From positions 62,001-126,000 of the forward strand of contig NZ_LXEI01000002.1 of the NCBI RefSeq assembly GCF_001642835.1: 64,000 nucleotides of DNA. Reading direction: 5' to 3'. The notes under the pieces are model-generated. The model did not search any database and had not been told where the DNA came from. It worked only from the letters and a program-made list of their open reading frames with translations. Numbering within the stretch: position 1 is the stretch's first letter; every line of letters begins with the position of its first letter. Shown in pieces: positions 9,623-17,128 of this stretch. The DNA comes from Pseudotamlana agarivorans (GTDB taxonomy: Bacteria; Bacteroidota; Bacteroidia; Flavobacteriales; Flavobacteriaceae). The translations under genes and the position numbers were made by a program.

Positions 9623-10594
9623 ATGAAATTGTACCCTTTAAAGTTTACCCCTTTATTTAAATACCGTATTTGGGGCGGCGAGAAACTAAAAACGCAACTC
9701 CATAAAGATTATACTGAAGATTGTATTGGTGAATCTTGGGAGATTTCAGATGTTTCTGGAGATGAAACCGTAGTGACTCGTGGCGCCTTACAAGGCAGTA
9801 CTTTAAAGGATCTGATTAAAACCTATCAAGGCGATTTTGTAGGTAAGAAGGTGTATGAAGCCTTTGGTGAAGACTTCCCTTTACTAATCAAGTTTATTGA
9901 TGCTAAAACACCTTTATCTGTTCAAGTACATCCAAGTAATGAAATAGCCAAAGAGCGTCATAATTCCTTTGGAAAAAATGAAATGTGGTATGTTATGCAA
10001 GCTGATGAAAATGCCGAACTCATTGTAGGTTTCGACAAAGAAATAAGTAAAGAAGCATACAAAACACACCTAGAAAATAATACAATTTTAGATGTGATGC
10101 ACCATGAAACGGTACAGAGTGGTGATACGTTTTACATTCCTACAGGGCGTGTTCACGCTATTGGAGCAGGGGTTTTGTTGGCGGAAATACAACAAACTTC
10201 CGATATCACATATCGTATTTACGATTACGATCGTGTAGACTCTAAAACAGGAAAGAAACGTGATTTACACAACGATTTAGCGATTGATGTTTTAGATTAT
10301 AAAGTTCACGACACCTATAAAACGGCATACAAAACAGCAAAAAACGAAGCGCATACTCTTGTAAATTCACCCTATTTTAAAACCAATATCATTGATGTCG
10401 ATGTCTCTATAAATCGTGATTTTACCAATTTAGATTCCTTTGTGATTTATATTTGTGTTGAAGGTGACGTAGAACTTCAGTGTAATAATTCAACTTACAG
10501 TATTAATAGAGGAGAAACCATCCTTTTGCCAGCAAGTATTAACAACGTAACACTTAAATCTGAAGGTGCTAAGTGTATTGAAGTTTTTATGTAG
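9623..10594 (+). CDS. manA: Class I mannose-6-phosphate isomerase, 323 aa
   Basis: Zinc-dependent cytoplasmic enzyme interconverting mannose-6-phosphate and fructose-6-phosphate, which feeds GDP-sugar synthesis. Visible: the opening RIWGGEKL, metal-site motifs LSVQVHPSNEIA and GKNEMWYVM, a third cupin segment GDTFYIPTGRVHAIGAGVLL, and the catalytic arginine stretch SDITYRIYDYDR. The C-terminal cupin-like tail (GETILLPASINNVTL) is complete. The length of ~320 residues is usual for the short bacterial type. The gene is monocistronic with its own promoter, and is followed by heptad repeats. No sugar-nucleotide genes adjoin it here. Confidence 0.94.
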   Translation: MKLYPLKFTPLFKYRIWGGEKLKTQLHKDYTEDCIGESWEISDVSGDETVVTRGALQGSTLKDLIKTYQGDFVGKKVYEAFGEDFPLLIKFIDAKTPLSVQVHPSNEIAKERHNSFGKNEMWYVMQADENAELIVGFDKEISKEAYKTHLENNTILDVMHHETVQSGDTFYIPTGRVHAIGAGVLLAEIQQTSDITYRIYDYDRVDSKTGKKRDLHNDLAIDVLDYKVHDTYKTAYKTAKNEAHTLVNSPYFKTNIIDVDVSINRDFTNLDSFVIYICVEGDVELQCNNSTYSINRGETILLPASINNVTLKSEGAKCIEVFM

Positions 10595-10600
10595 GTTTGT

Positions 10601-10635
10601 TAAAAGTTAAAAGTTAAAAGTTAAGAGTTGAAGTA
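10601..10635. repeat. Tandem heptad repeat (TAAAAGT)n after manA
   Basis: Three perfect TAAAAGT units (10601-10621), then two diverged ones (TAAGAGT, TGAAGTA). The same heptad occurs at 61064-61105, also between genes. Confidence 0.7.
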
Positions 10636-10715
10636 GGTCTATTGTATTGGCTTTATATAGAAATCTTAGCTGGATTGTCCATAATTTGACTAATACCACG
10701 CTATCGGATCATTAT

Positions 10716-10737
10716 ATGTCACCCTGAGCTTGTCGAC
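10716..10737. repeat. Second copy (inverted) of the intergenic GAGCTCAG-type repeat
   Basis: The reverse complement, GTCGACAAGCTCAGGGTGAC followed by AT, matches 19 of 22 bases of the copy at 1127-1150. It lies in the convergent gap between manA and the esterase gene. Confidence 0.5.
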
Positions 10738-10767
10738 GGGTCTTTCAGCTCTAAAACTTTAAGTTTT

Positions 10768-10833
10768 TGCAACTATGCAACTATGCAACTTTGATACTCT
10801 GTAACTTTGAAACTTTTCAACTTTAAAACTCTA
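10768..10833. repeat. Low-complexity tandem repeat (TGCAACTA/T)
   Basis: Three 8-base units (TGCAACTA, TGCAACTA, TGCAACTT) at 10768-10791 run into a degenerate AACTTTGAAACTTT tract reaching almost to the stop codon of the esterase gene. No coding or terminator signal seen. Confidence 0.65.
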
Positions 10834-10837
10834 ACAT

Positions 10838-11704
10838 TCACAACCCCAACGACTCCAAAAACGGCCACACAAATTTGCCGAAATCCGATTTTTGTGATCT
10901 TGAAAAATTACCGTGTTTCCCGCCTTTAACCGTCATAAACTCTGTTTTAACACCTTGTGCTTTTAATTTATTATAAAGCTTAACCGATTGTGAATAAGGC
11001 ACCGTAGGGTCCTTGTCGCCATGAACAATGAAGGTAGGCGGACTATCCTTAGAAACATAGTACATGGGTGAAACCGATTTCACGAATTCTGTGTTGAGGT
11101 AATGATTACTTAACCATCTTTTAGCCGAACCATCGTGATGTAAAACGGTTAAATCTGCTGGTCCATATTCGTCGATAATAGCGGCAACTTTTATGGTGCC
11201 TTTGTAATTACAGTTAGTATCAAACTTTTTGTTGTTTCCTAATAAACCTGCCATAAGAGCAAGATGACCTCCAGCAGAACCACCCATGATCACAATTTTA
11301 TCGGTGTCAACATTGAGTGACTTGGCGTGTTTGTAAATGTAAATTAATGCACATCTCACATCTTGTATAGCTGCAGGAGCAGGAGCAACATCTGTTAAAC
11401 GATATTCCACATTTGCCACAGCATAGCCTTTTTTAAAGAATGTACCAAAACCAGTTTGTGATTCTTTTTGCCCAGATTCCCAACCGCCGCCATGTATATT
11501 AATGACGATAGGTGTAGGTGTTTCAGAAGTCGAATTGGTGTATAAATCCATACGACCTTGCCAACCGTTTATTTCGGTGTAAACCTGATCGATAGTAGCA
11601 GTGTAGTTTGAGGGGTATTTAACAGGTTTGAATTTAACCGACTGGCTAAAACTGTTACATACAAAACTTAATATGATAAGTAGTGTTAATGGTGTTTTTA
11701 TCAT
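10838..11704 (-). CDS. Exported alpha/beta hydrolase (carboxylesterase/feruloyl-esterase-like), 288 aa
   Basis: Serine hydrolase of the HGG-motif esterase group (BD-FAE/Abhydrolase_3-like). Signal peptide: LTLLIILSFVCNSFSQS. Catalytic features: oxyanion-hole motif NIHGGGWESGQ, nucleophile elbow MGGSAGGHLALMAG, the acid in FIVHGDKDPTVPYSQS, and the base in VKGGKHGNFSRS. The length of ~290 residues is complete for the fold. The substrate cannot be read; export and the feruloyl-esterase-like layout suggest an ester in an algal or plant polymer, but many members act on small esters. The downstream gap carries only repeats. It is separated by 116 bases from the next minus-strand gene upstream. Confidence 0.88.
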   Translation of the reverse strand: MIKTPLTLLIILSFVCNSFSQSVKFKPVKYPSNYTATIDQVYTEINGWQGRMDLYTNSTSETPTPIVINIHGGGWESGQKESQTGFGTFFKKGYAVANVEYRLTDVAPAPAAIQDVRCALIYIYKHAKSLNVDTDKIVIMGGSAGGHLALMAGLLGNNKKFDTNCNYKGTIKVAAIIDEYGPADLTVLHHDGSAKRWLSNHYLNTEFVKSVSPMYYVSKDSPPTFIVHGDKDPTVPYSQSVKLYNKLKAQGVKTEFMTVKGGKHGNFSRSQKSDFGKFVWPFLESLGL

Positions 11705-11820
11705 TTCTGAAGGATATTATAGGACACGAAATTTATTCAGAAAGATAAATAATTTGCGTGTAGTTTCACTTTTAAATTTGATTGAACTTATACTCTTTTT
11801 ATGGAGTGACAATCAGCTAA

Positions 11821-12480
11821 CTACCCAATGCGTTCTGTAAGCCAGGCTTTGAACTCATGAAAATTTTGAGGTGCTACACCATGACCAACAGGAAATTCAG
11901 AATATTGATTTTTAATATTTAAATCGTTTAAAAAAGGTGCTGTTTGTCTGGCCCATTCCACAGGAATTACTTGATCTACGCTACCGTGTGAACAATAGAA
12001 ATCTAAGTTTGAGTAGTCTTTTGAAGCGATATCATCAGGGAAAATATCTTGAATCAAATAACCACTTAAAGCCACGATGTTTTTAACCTTTTCAGGATAA
12101 TTAAGAGCCACACCATAGCTTAAAATGCTACCTTGGCTAAAGCCTAAAAGTGACACATTATTTTTATTTACAGGATAAGCCTCAACAGCTTCATCAATAA
12201 AATTGGCAATTAAATCGCGTGATTGTTTTGCTTGCTCAATATCATTCCACTTGCCTTTTTCGGCATCGAAGTTTATGGCATACCAAGCGTTTCCGTACGG
12301 AGCCATAGGGTAGGGTGCTTTAACAGAAATGATAAACAGTTCTTTTGGTAGTTCGCTAGCAAACGAAAACAAATCATTTTCATCACTACCATAACCATGC
12401 ATCATGATTAATAATGGTGCATTTTCGGTTAAACTAGATTCTCTAATTAGGTGTTGTAAAGAAAGTGATGTGTTTTCCAT
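11821..12480 (-). CDS. Phospholipase/carboxylesterase family protein (Abhydrolase_2), 219 aa
   Basis: Cytoplasmic alpha/beta hydrolase with no signal peptide. Features: LIMMHGYGSDENDLF (oxyanion region), LLGFSQGSILSYG (nucleophile serine), FYCSHGSVDQVIPVEW (acid) and SEFPVGHGVAPQNFHEF (base). Family members hydrolyse short acyl esters or lysophospholipids; the natural substrate here is unknown. I start at the ATG at 12480 (MENTSLSLQ). The longer frame from 12525 would overlap the upstream gene by 44 bases, whereas 12480 lies just after that gene's stop. Part of a tight minus-strand run with the membrane protein and the dihydroorotase-like gene. Confidence 0.9.
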   Translation of the reverse strand: MENTSLSLQHLIRESSLTENAPLLIMMHGYGSDENDLFSFASELPKELFIISVKAPYPMAPYGNAWYAINFDAEKGKWNDIEQAKQSRDLIANFIDEAVEAYPVNKNNVSLLGFSQGSILSYGVALNYPEKVKNIVALSGYLIQDIFPDDIASKDYSNLDFYCSHGSVDQVIPVEWARQTAPFLNDLNIKNQYSEFPVGHGVAPQNFHEFKAWLTERIG

Positions 12481-12481
12481 G

Positions 12482-12814
12482 TTATATTCCAATATTTGCA
12501 AATATTTTTTGATAAAAAGCGCCAACTAAAGGTGCTGGCTGTGTTTTTCTGGTTAAGGCATTTGAAAAGCCAAAAATAAAAAGCACGGCAAAGAACAGAT
12601 AAAAGGCAGAGGTGATAAGCCAGCTATCAAAGGCACCTACAATATAACCAAGGGCAAAAAAAGTTAGCCAAAGTCCTAGGGATTGTCGGATGTGGAAACT
12701 AGCAAAAACACTAGGCTTTTCATTGTTTAAATAGTAGGCGATAATCACACCAAAAATAGTTATATAACTAATTATGGCATTTTTACGCCCATTTTCTATA
12801 TCCTGCTCTGTCAT
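12482..12814 (-). CDS. Small multispanning membrane protein (DUF4870-like), 110 aa
   Basis: Three hydrophobic segments are visible: AIISYITIFGVIIAYYL, SLGLWLTFFALGYIVGAF and ITSAFYLFFAVLFIFGF. The arrangement, with an amphipathic FASFHIRQSLGLWL before the second helix, resembles DUF4870/Tic20-like small membrane proteins, whose function is unknown. It starts 4 bases after the stop of the dihydroorotase-like gene, and its stop abuts the ATG of the esterase gene, so it is clearly co-transcribed. The C-terminal ~20 residues (TRKTQPAPLVGAFYQKIF) are cytoplasmic in character. Frame and context are good; the function is unassigned. Confidence 0.85.
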   Translation of the reverse strand: MTEQDIENGRKNAIISYITIFGVIIAYYLNNEKPSVFASFHIRQSLGLWLTFFALGYIVGAFDSWLITSAFYLFFAVLFIFGFSNALTRKTQPAPLVGAFYQKIFANIGI

Positions 12815-12818
12815 TTAA

Positions 12819-14075
12819 TTATGATTTTAATACCGCTTGTTGATTAGCGATAATGCCGTAAACGTATCCGTTTAAACTTTCGTTTTCAAAAATGGCATTC
12901 TTTGATTTTGAAAGTATATCAGCTTTAGTAAATGTCGATTTGGTATTCGGATTAAAAAGCGTGAGGTTAGCAACAGTACCTTCTTTTATAGGTGTTTGTT
13001 CCAGTCCAAAACGGCCTTTTCCGCGTGTTAAAATATCGATGGTTTTCTTAGTTGTAAATAGTTTTTGTAAGGCGCCAAAAGCACTTTCTAAACCTATGGT
13101 TCCGTAATCGGCATAGTCGAATTCAATTTTTTTCAATTCGATATTTAAAGGGTTATGGTCGGTAGTTACCATATCGATAGTACCGTCTTTAACGCCTTCA
13201 ATAAGCACATCGGCATCTTCTTGGGTACGTAGAGGAGGCAGCACTTTAAAGTGGGTGTTGAAGTCGCTTAGGGCTTCATCCGTGAAAATTAAGTTATGAA
13301 TGGCAACACTACAGGTAACATCCAGTTTTTTCTTTTTGGCTTCACGAATTAAAGCTACCGAACGGGCTGTAGAAATGGTTGGAATATGAAGCTTTCCGCC
13401 TGTGTATTCTAACAAAAACAAATCTCTTGAAATTTGCATTTCTTCAGCTAAAGCTGGTATGCCTTTTAAACCTAATCGCGTGCTTGCAATATGCTCATGA
13501 ACCACACCTTTACCAGCAATTTTATTTTCTTGAGGGAACGAACAAACTAATCCGTCGAAATTAGCAGCATACTGCAAAGCTATTTTCATTAAATTCGGAT
13601 TGGAAATCGGTCTTTTATAATCGTAAAAAGCTGCAGCTCCCGCAGAACTCATATCAAAAAGTTCGGCTAAATCTTCTCCTTTACTAGAAACTGTTAAAGC
13701 ACCAATAGGTAAAAGATTCACCGCGTTATTTTGGGATTTTGCTTTTATAAACGTGATGTCGGCATTCGAGTCGATAACTGGATTGCTATTAGCATTTAAT
13801 GCAACAGCTGTAAATCCAGAAAGTGCCGCAGTTTTTAATCCGTTAGCAATCGTTTCGCGCTCTTCCCATCCAGGTTCGCCAAAACTAACACCACTATCAA
13901 ACCATCCTTGTGAAATATGAAGGTTGTCAAGTTGAATTTCTTGATAATTATTAGGATTTTTTATGCTTGTGGCAATCTTAGTAATCACACCATTTTCGAT
14001 TAATAAATCTTGAGAAGCATTGTGAAATTCGCTTTTAGAATCTATTATCGTGGCCGATTTTATAAGTATGTTCAT
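12819..14075 (-). CDS. Dihydroorotase-like protein (PyrC family) with degenerate metal site, 418 aa
   Basis: Amidohydrolase-superfamily protein along the whole dihydroorotase length. The composite N/C-terminal beta domain (NILIKSATIIDSKS, ITKIATSIKN, GTVANLTLFNPNTKS) and barrel are present. The hallmark D-x-H-x-H metal motif is replaced by D60-S-G-V-S64 in WFDSGVSFGEPG. The barrel site that usually reads H-x-x-H-x-S is H231-I-P-T-I-S. Asp307 in TTDHNP is kept. Catalysis of the pyrimidine step is therefore doubtful. It may be a structural partner for aspartate transcarbamoylase, as known for non-catalytic PyrC homologues, or do something else. From memory, flavobacterial homologues beside BatA genes share this form. 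It overlaps the BatA gene by 4 bases, indicating translational coupling. Confidence 0.88.
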   Translation of the reverse strand: MNILIKSATIIDSKSEFHNASQDLLIENGVITKIATSIKNPNNYQEIQLDNLHISQGWFDSGVSFGEPGWEERETIANGLKTAALSGFTAVALNANSNPVIDSNADITFIKAKSQNNAVNLLPIGALTVSSKGEDLAELFDMSSAGAAAFYDYKRPISNPNLMKIALQYAANFDGLVCSFPQENKIAGKGVVHEHIASTRLGLKGIPALAEEMQISRDLFLLEYTGGKLHIPTISTARSVALIREAKKKKLDVTCSVAIHNLIFTDEALSDFNTHFKVLPPLRTQEDADVLIEGVKDGTIDMVTTDHNPLNIELKKIEFDYADYGTIGLESAFGALQKLFTTKKTIDILTRGKGRFGLEQTPIKEGTVANLTLFNPNTKSTFTKADILSKSKNAIFENESLNGYVYGIIANQQAVLKS

Positions 14076-15997
14076 TTAAAGAATTTTAAGATGAGCATTT
14101 CAATAATCAATAACGCTAGTGCAAAAATAACAAACCATTTCCATAGGGCATTAATTTTTGTGTCACTTTTTATGCTGTCAAAAATTTTAGTCACCGAGTC
14201 GCTTATAGTTACCTGTTTTAAATCAGATAAATTGCGGTAACTTAAATCGCTTTCTTTTCTATCGTAATTAAAACTCACACGTTTTATGGTGTCGTTGGTG
14301 TTCATAATGGCATAAATACCATCTTTTGTAGGGTCTTCAGAGGTTTTAATAACCACTTTATTGTTGAAGTATTGCTGTCTCGGAATCAAGTGGATATCAT
14401 TTTTCACCAAAGATAATACCGCATCTTGTTGCATTTGTGTGTCTACATCAAAACTGTTTTCAAGACCAATTGTATAGTATAAATTCGGAATTTTAAAACT
14501 TTGTTTACCAATATTAAACATTGTAGGAACAATAAGTGGTGAGTTTTTAAAAGTTGAATTTTCTTGATTTAATGCTGAAGCAAATACATAAACTTGACCG
14601 GTTTGTGATAAAAAAGATTTGCCGTCTTCAAATTGTAAAGCTGAAGCACCACGATTCGATGTTAGTTCGTAAAAACTTGAAACTTTAGGGTATTGAAAGT
14701 TCTTTACTTGCTTTTCAAAAACACCGTTGTTAAATAGCGGGTGACTATAATTTATACTTGTAATGCTTTTTTCTGAATTGTGCTCTTTTGATAATTGCGT
14801 GCCAAACGGATTTAAAAACTGGTTATAGGAACTTATCTGAATGTCCTTTGAAGGGATAATAATTATAGAGCCACCTTGGTTTGAAAACTGTTTTAAAGCT
14901 GTAATTAAAGCTGTTGATAGCGTTTTTAATTCGTTTAGAATGATAAGATGTTGTTGGTCAATAAGGTTAAAACTTAATTGTTTTTCTTCCGTTCCTGTGT
15001 AGTTGAAAACATCCTTGGTGTAAATGCGTTTTAGGAAATCATCATCAGTATGATTGATGGCTAAAACATTAATTTTTGTGGCTTTGTTGATGTTAAAATG
15101 TAAATGATTATCAAACTGTAAGCCTGTATCTTCAATAGAAATTTTCCCAATTATGGGTTGATTGGCAGGTAAGGAAAAGGTAGTTTCTCCTGTTTTATTG
15201 AGGGTTATAGATGTTTTTGCAATTAATTTTTGATTGTTGAACAGTGAAATGGGTAAATTTTCAATGTTTGTTCCGCTGTTTTTTAGTTTAACGGTAAGCT
15301 CTACATGTGTTGCGTTTGTTTTAGAAATGTAAGCCGAATCAATAGAAACATTATTGCCGTTTATCGGGCTAAGTTTTACAAGGTTGATAGGCATTAGCGT
15401 GTCCGATTCAATCTGTAAACTGGAGTTGTCTTGTTGAAAATCAGAAATAAACACCAAGTTTTTTAAGTGGTCTGTTCGGTTACTAAAAAGTGTTTTACTT
15501 TTTAATATAGCGGCATGCGCAGTTAAGGGATTGGCGGTATAATCGAGTTTTAATAAGTCGTTTTTTATCCCAGTTATCGTGGTGTTTTTAAAAACCTGAT
15601 CGTTGGTAAAAACACTGATATTTTGATTGTTATCTACGTTGGCGATAATATCTTGTACGGCACGTTTTAATAGGCTCCCTTGTTGGCCTTTGGCTTGCAT
15701 ACTAAAGGAGTTGTCCAAATAGATTACCGTTTCTTTTTCCTTGTTAAAAACATTTTTTTTGGAGGTATAGGGTTGTGCAAAAGCGAAAACCAGAGCCGCT
15801 AAAAGCAGTAAACGGGTGATAAGGACAAGCCATTTTTTTATAATCGCACTCTTTCTTGTTTGTAAAGTGGCTTCTTTTAAAAAAGAGACATTGGTAAAAT
15901 CTTCACGCTGAAATTTTCGAAGTTGAAATAGGTGAACAATAATAGGAATAAGCAGTAAAAATAAGGCGTAAAGAAGTTCGGGGTGTTTAAACTGCAT
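14072..15997 (-). CDS. BatA / von Willebrand factor A domain membrane protein, 641 aa
   Basis: The N-terminus MQFKHPELLYALFLLLIPII plus the second hydrophobic stretch (WLVLITRLLLLAALVFAFA) is the BatA N-terminal module typical of Bacteroidota. A VWA domain follows with a MIDAS-type D95-N-S97-F-S99 in VIYLDNSFSMQAKG. A large periplasmic region of beta-rich segments is closed by a C-terminal TM helix (ALWKWFVIFALALLIIEMLI). Such proteins are associated with aerotolerance or membrane-stress clusters, but the usual BatB-E and MoxR partners are absent here. First gene of an operon with the dihydroorotase-like gene (4-base overlap) and the genes beyond. Role in the cell unknown. Confidence 0.9.
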   Translation of the reverse strand: MQFKHPELLYALFLLLIPIIVHLFQLRKFQREDFTNVSFLKEATLQTRKSAIIKKWLVLITRLLLLAALVFAFAQPYTSKKNVFNKEKETVIYLDNSFSMQAKGQQGSLLKRAVQDIIANVDNNQNISVFTNDQVFKNTTITGIKNDLLKLDYTANPLTAHAAILKSKTLFSNRTDHLKNLVFISDFQQDNSSLQIESDTLMPINLVKLSPINGNNVSIDSAYISKTNATHVELTVKLKNSGTNIENLPISLFNNQKLIAKTSITLNKTGETTFSLPANQPIIGKISIEDTGLQFDNHLHFNINKATKINVLAINHTDDDFLKRIYTKDVFNYTGTEEKQLSFNLIDQQHLIILNELKTLSTALITALKQFSNQGGSIIIIPSKDIQISSYNQFLNPFGTQLSKEHNSEKSITSINYSHPLFNNGVFEKQVKNFQYPKVSSFYELTSNRGASALQFEDGKSFLSQTGQVYVFASALNQENSTFKNSPLIVPTMFNIGKQSFKIPNLYYTIGLENSFDVDTQMQQDAVLSLVKNDIHLIPRQQYFNNKVVIKTSEDPTKDGIYAIMNTNDTIKRVSFNYDRKESDLSYRNLSDLKQVTISDSVTKIFDSIKSDTKINALWKWFVIFALALLIIEMLILKFFK

Positions 15998-16037
15998 ATC
16001 TCATTTGGATTAGTCAAACCTACATAATTTTTTGTCA

Positions 16038-17045
16038 TTAACAAAAGAAAACATAGTCTTCAATAGCTTTTAGTTTTAATGAATTCATGTATTCTAAAAT
16101 GACTTTTTGTTCCGTTTTATTGGCAACCGTAATAATGCTTTGTGGTGATTTAATAGTTTCTAAAGCCTTAAAAGGTTTTAAAAGCGTGCCGTATATATCT
16201 TTACCAATTTTTTTAGGATTATCGCAAATCCATACAAAAGGGATATTTAAAGTTGTTAAGGCTTTGGCAATGGTTTTTCCTTTTTTGCCAGCGCCCCAAA
16301 TCACCAATGTTTTATTGTGGTTATAATCGAGTTCCAAAAAATAATTTAACTTGAGATCTATAAAATGGTTTTCAGCATAATGCACATGAGTTCGGGAAGT
16401 CCGATAGCTGTAATCGCGCCACTCATGCAATACGGTATCACAAGGAATACATTTAAAATCGTGCTTGTAAAAGCGAAAAGCCAGGTCGTAATCCTCAGGG
16501 TAACGATTCGAATTAAAGGCATCACAAGCTATTAAGTCTTCACGATGAATCATCCAACAAGGGGAGGGGATGACACACTCTTTATAGATTTCAGAATAAT
16601 TGGTACCTTTTTCAGTCAAGGCGTTTAGCCATGTTTCATAACTTTTATAGCCTGCTTTAATGCCGTCTTCAGCAAAATAATGAACCTGACCAAGAGCGAC
16701 ATGCTTTTTTCCGTAAGTCAATAATTGATGCACTAAAACTTCAATTTTGTTAGGACGCATAATGTCGTCGCTATCCATACGAGTAACTAATTCGCCAGTA
16801 CTGTGTTGAAATGCGAGTCGTAAAGCGTCAATAATACCTTGTCCGTCGTTTTTTAAAAGTTTAATCCGATGATCTTTTGAAGCAAATTGTTCTACGATTT
16901 GGAAACTTCCATCAGTTGAATGGTCATCTACAATAAGTAATTCCCAATGGGTATAACTTTGTTGTATTATCGACGTAAGGCAATTCGTAATGAAATTTTC
17001 AGTATTTTTAAACGGTATTAATATACTAACAAGCGGTGTTTGCAT
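16038..17045 (-). CDS. GT2 glycosyltransferase with C-terminal Rossmann-like domain, 335 aa
   Basis: Family 2 (GT-A fold) glycosyltransferase. The N-terminal domain has VSILIPFKNTENFI, LLIVDDHSTDGS and the metal/nucleotide site TRMDSDDIMRPN (D91-S-D93). An acceptor region contains CVIPSPCWMIHREDLI, RYPEDYDLAFRFYKH and HEWRDYSYRTSR. After residue ~247 a second unit begins with LVIWGAGKKGKTIAKAL and WICDNPKKIGKDIYGT, a Rossmann-like nucleotide-binding fold similar to those attached to some sugar-modifying enzymes. No TM helices, so a cytoplasmic enzyme acting on a sugar acceptor of unknown identity. It stands 40 bases before the BatA gene on the same strand and could head that transcript. The start at 17045 precedes the beta-1 strand directly. 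Confidence 0.9.
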   Translation of the reverse strand: MQTPLVSILIPFKNTENFITNCLTSIIQQSYTHWELLIVDDHSTDGSFQIVEQFASKDHRIKLLKNDGQGIIDALRLAFQHSTGELVTRMDSDDIMRPNKIEVLVHQLLTYGKKHVALGQVHYFAEDGIKAGYKSYETWLNALTEKGTNYSEIYKECVIPSPCWMIHREDLIACDAFNSNRYPEDYDLAFRFYKHDFKCIPCDTVLHEWRDYSYRTSRTHVHYAENHFIDLKLNYFLELDYNHNKTLVIWGAGKKGKTIAKALTTLNIPFVWICDNPKKIGKDIYGTLLKPFKALETIKSPQSIITVANKTEQKVILEYMNSLKLKAIEDYVFFC

Positions 17046-17128
17046 CCTGCGAATTTAACAAAACCTTAGTTAAACCTACCGTTTCAGAGTTGTATTTTGC
17101 GCATCAATTTTAACAAAAAACATATTAC

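Noticed and set aside
12482-12525. Longer start for the carboxylesterase gene (overlap of 44 bases)
   Set aside because: Conserved sequence starts at MENTSLSLQ and that ATG abuts the upstream stop, the normal operon spacing.
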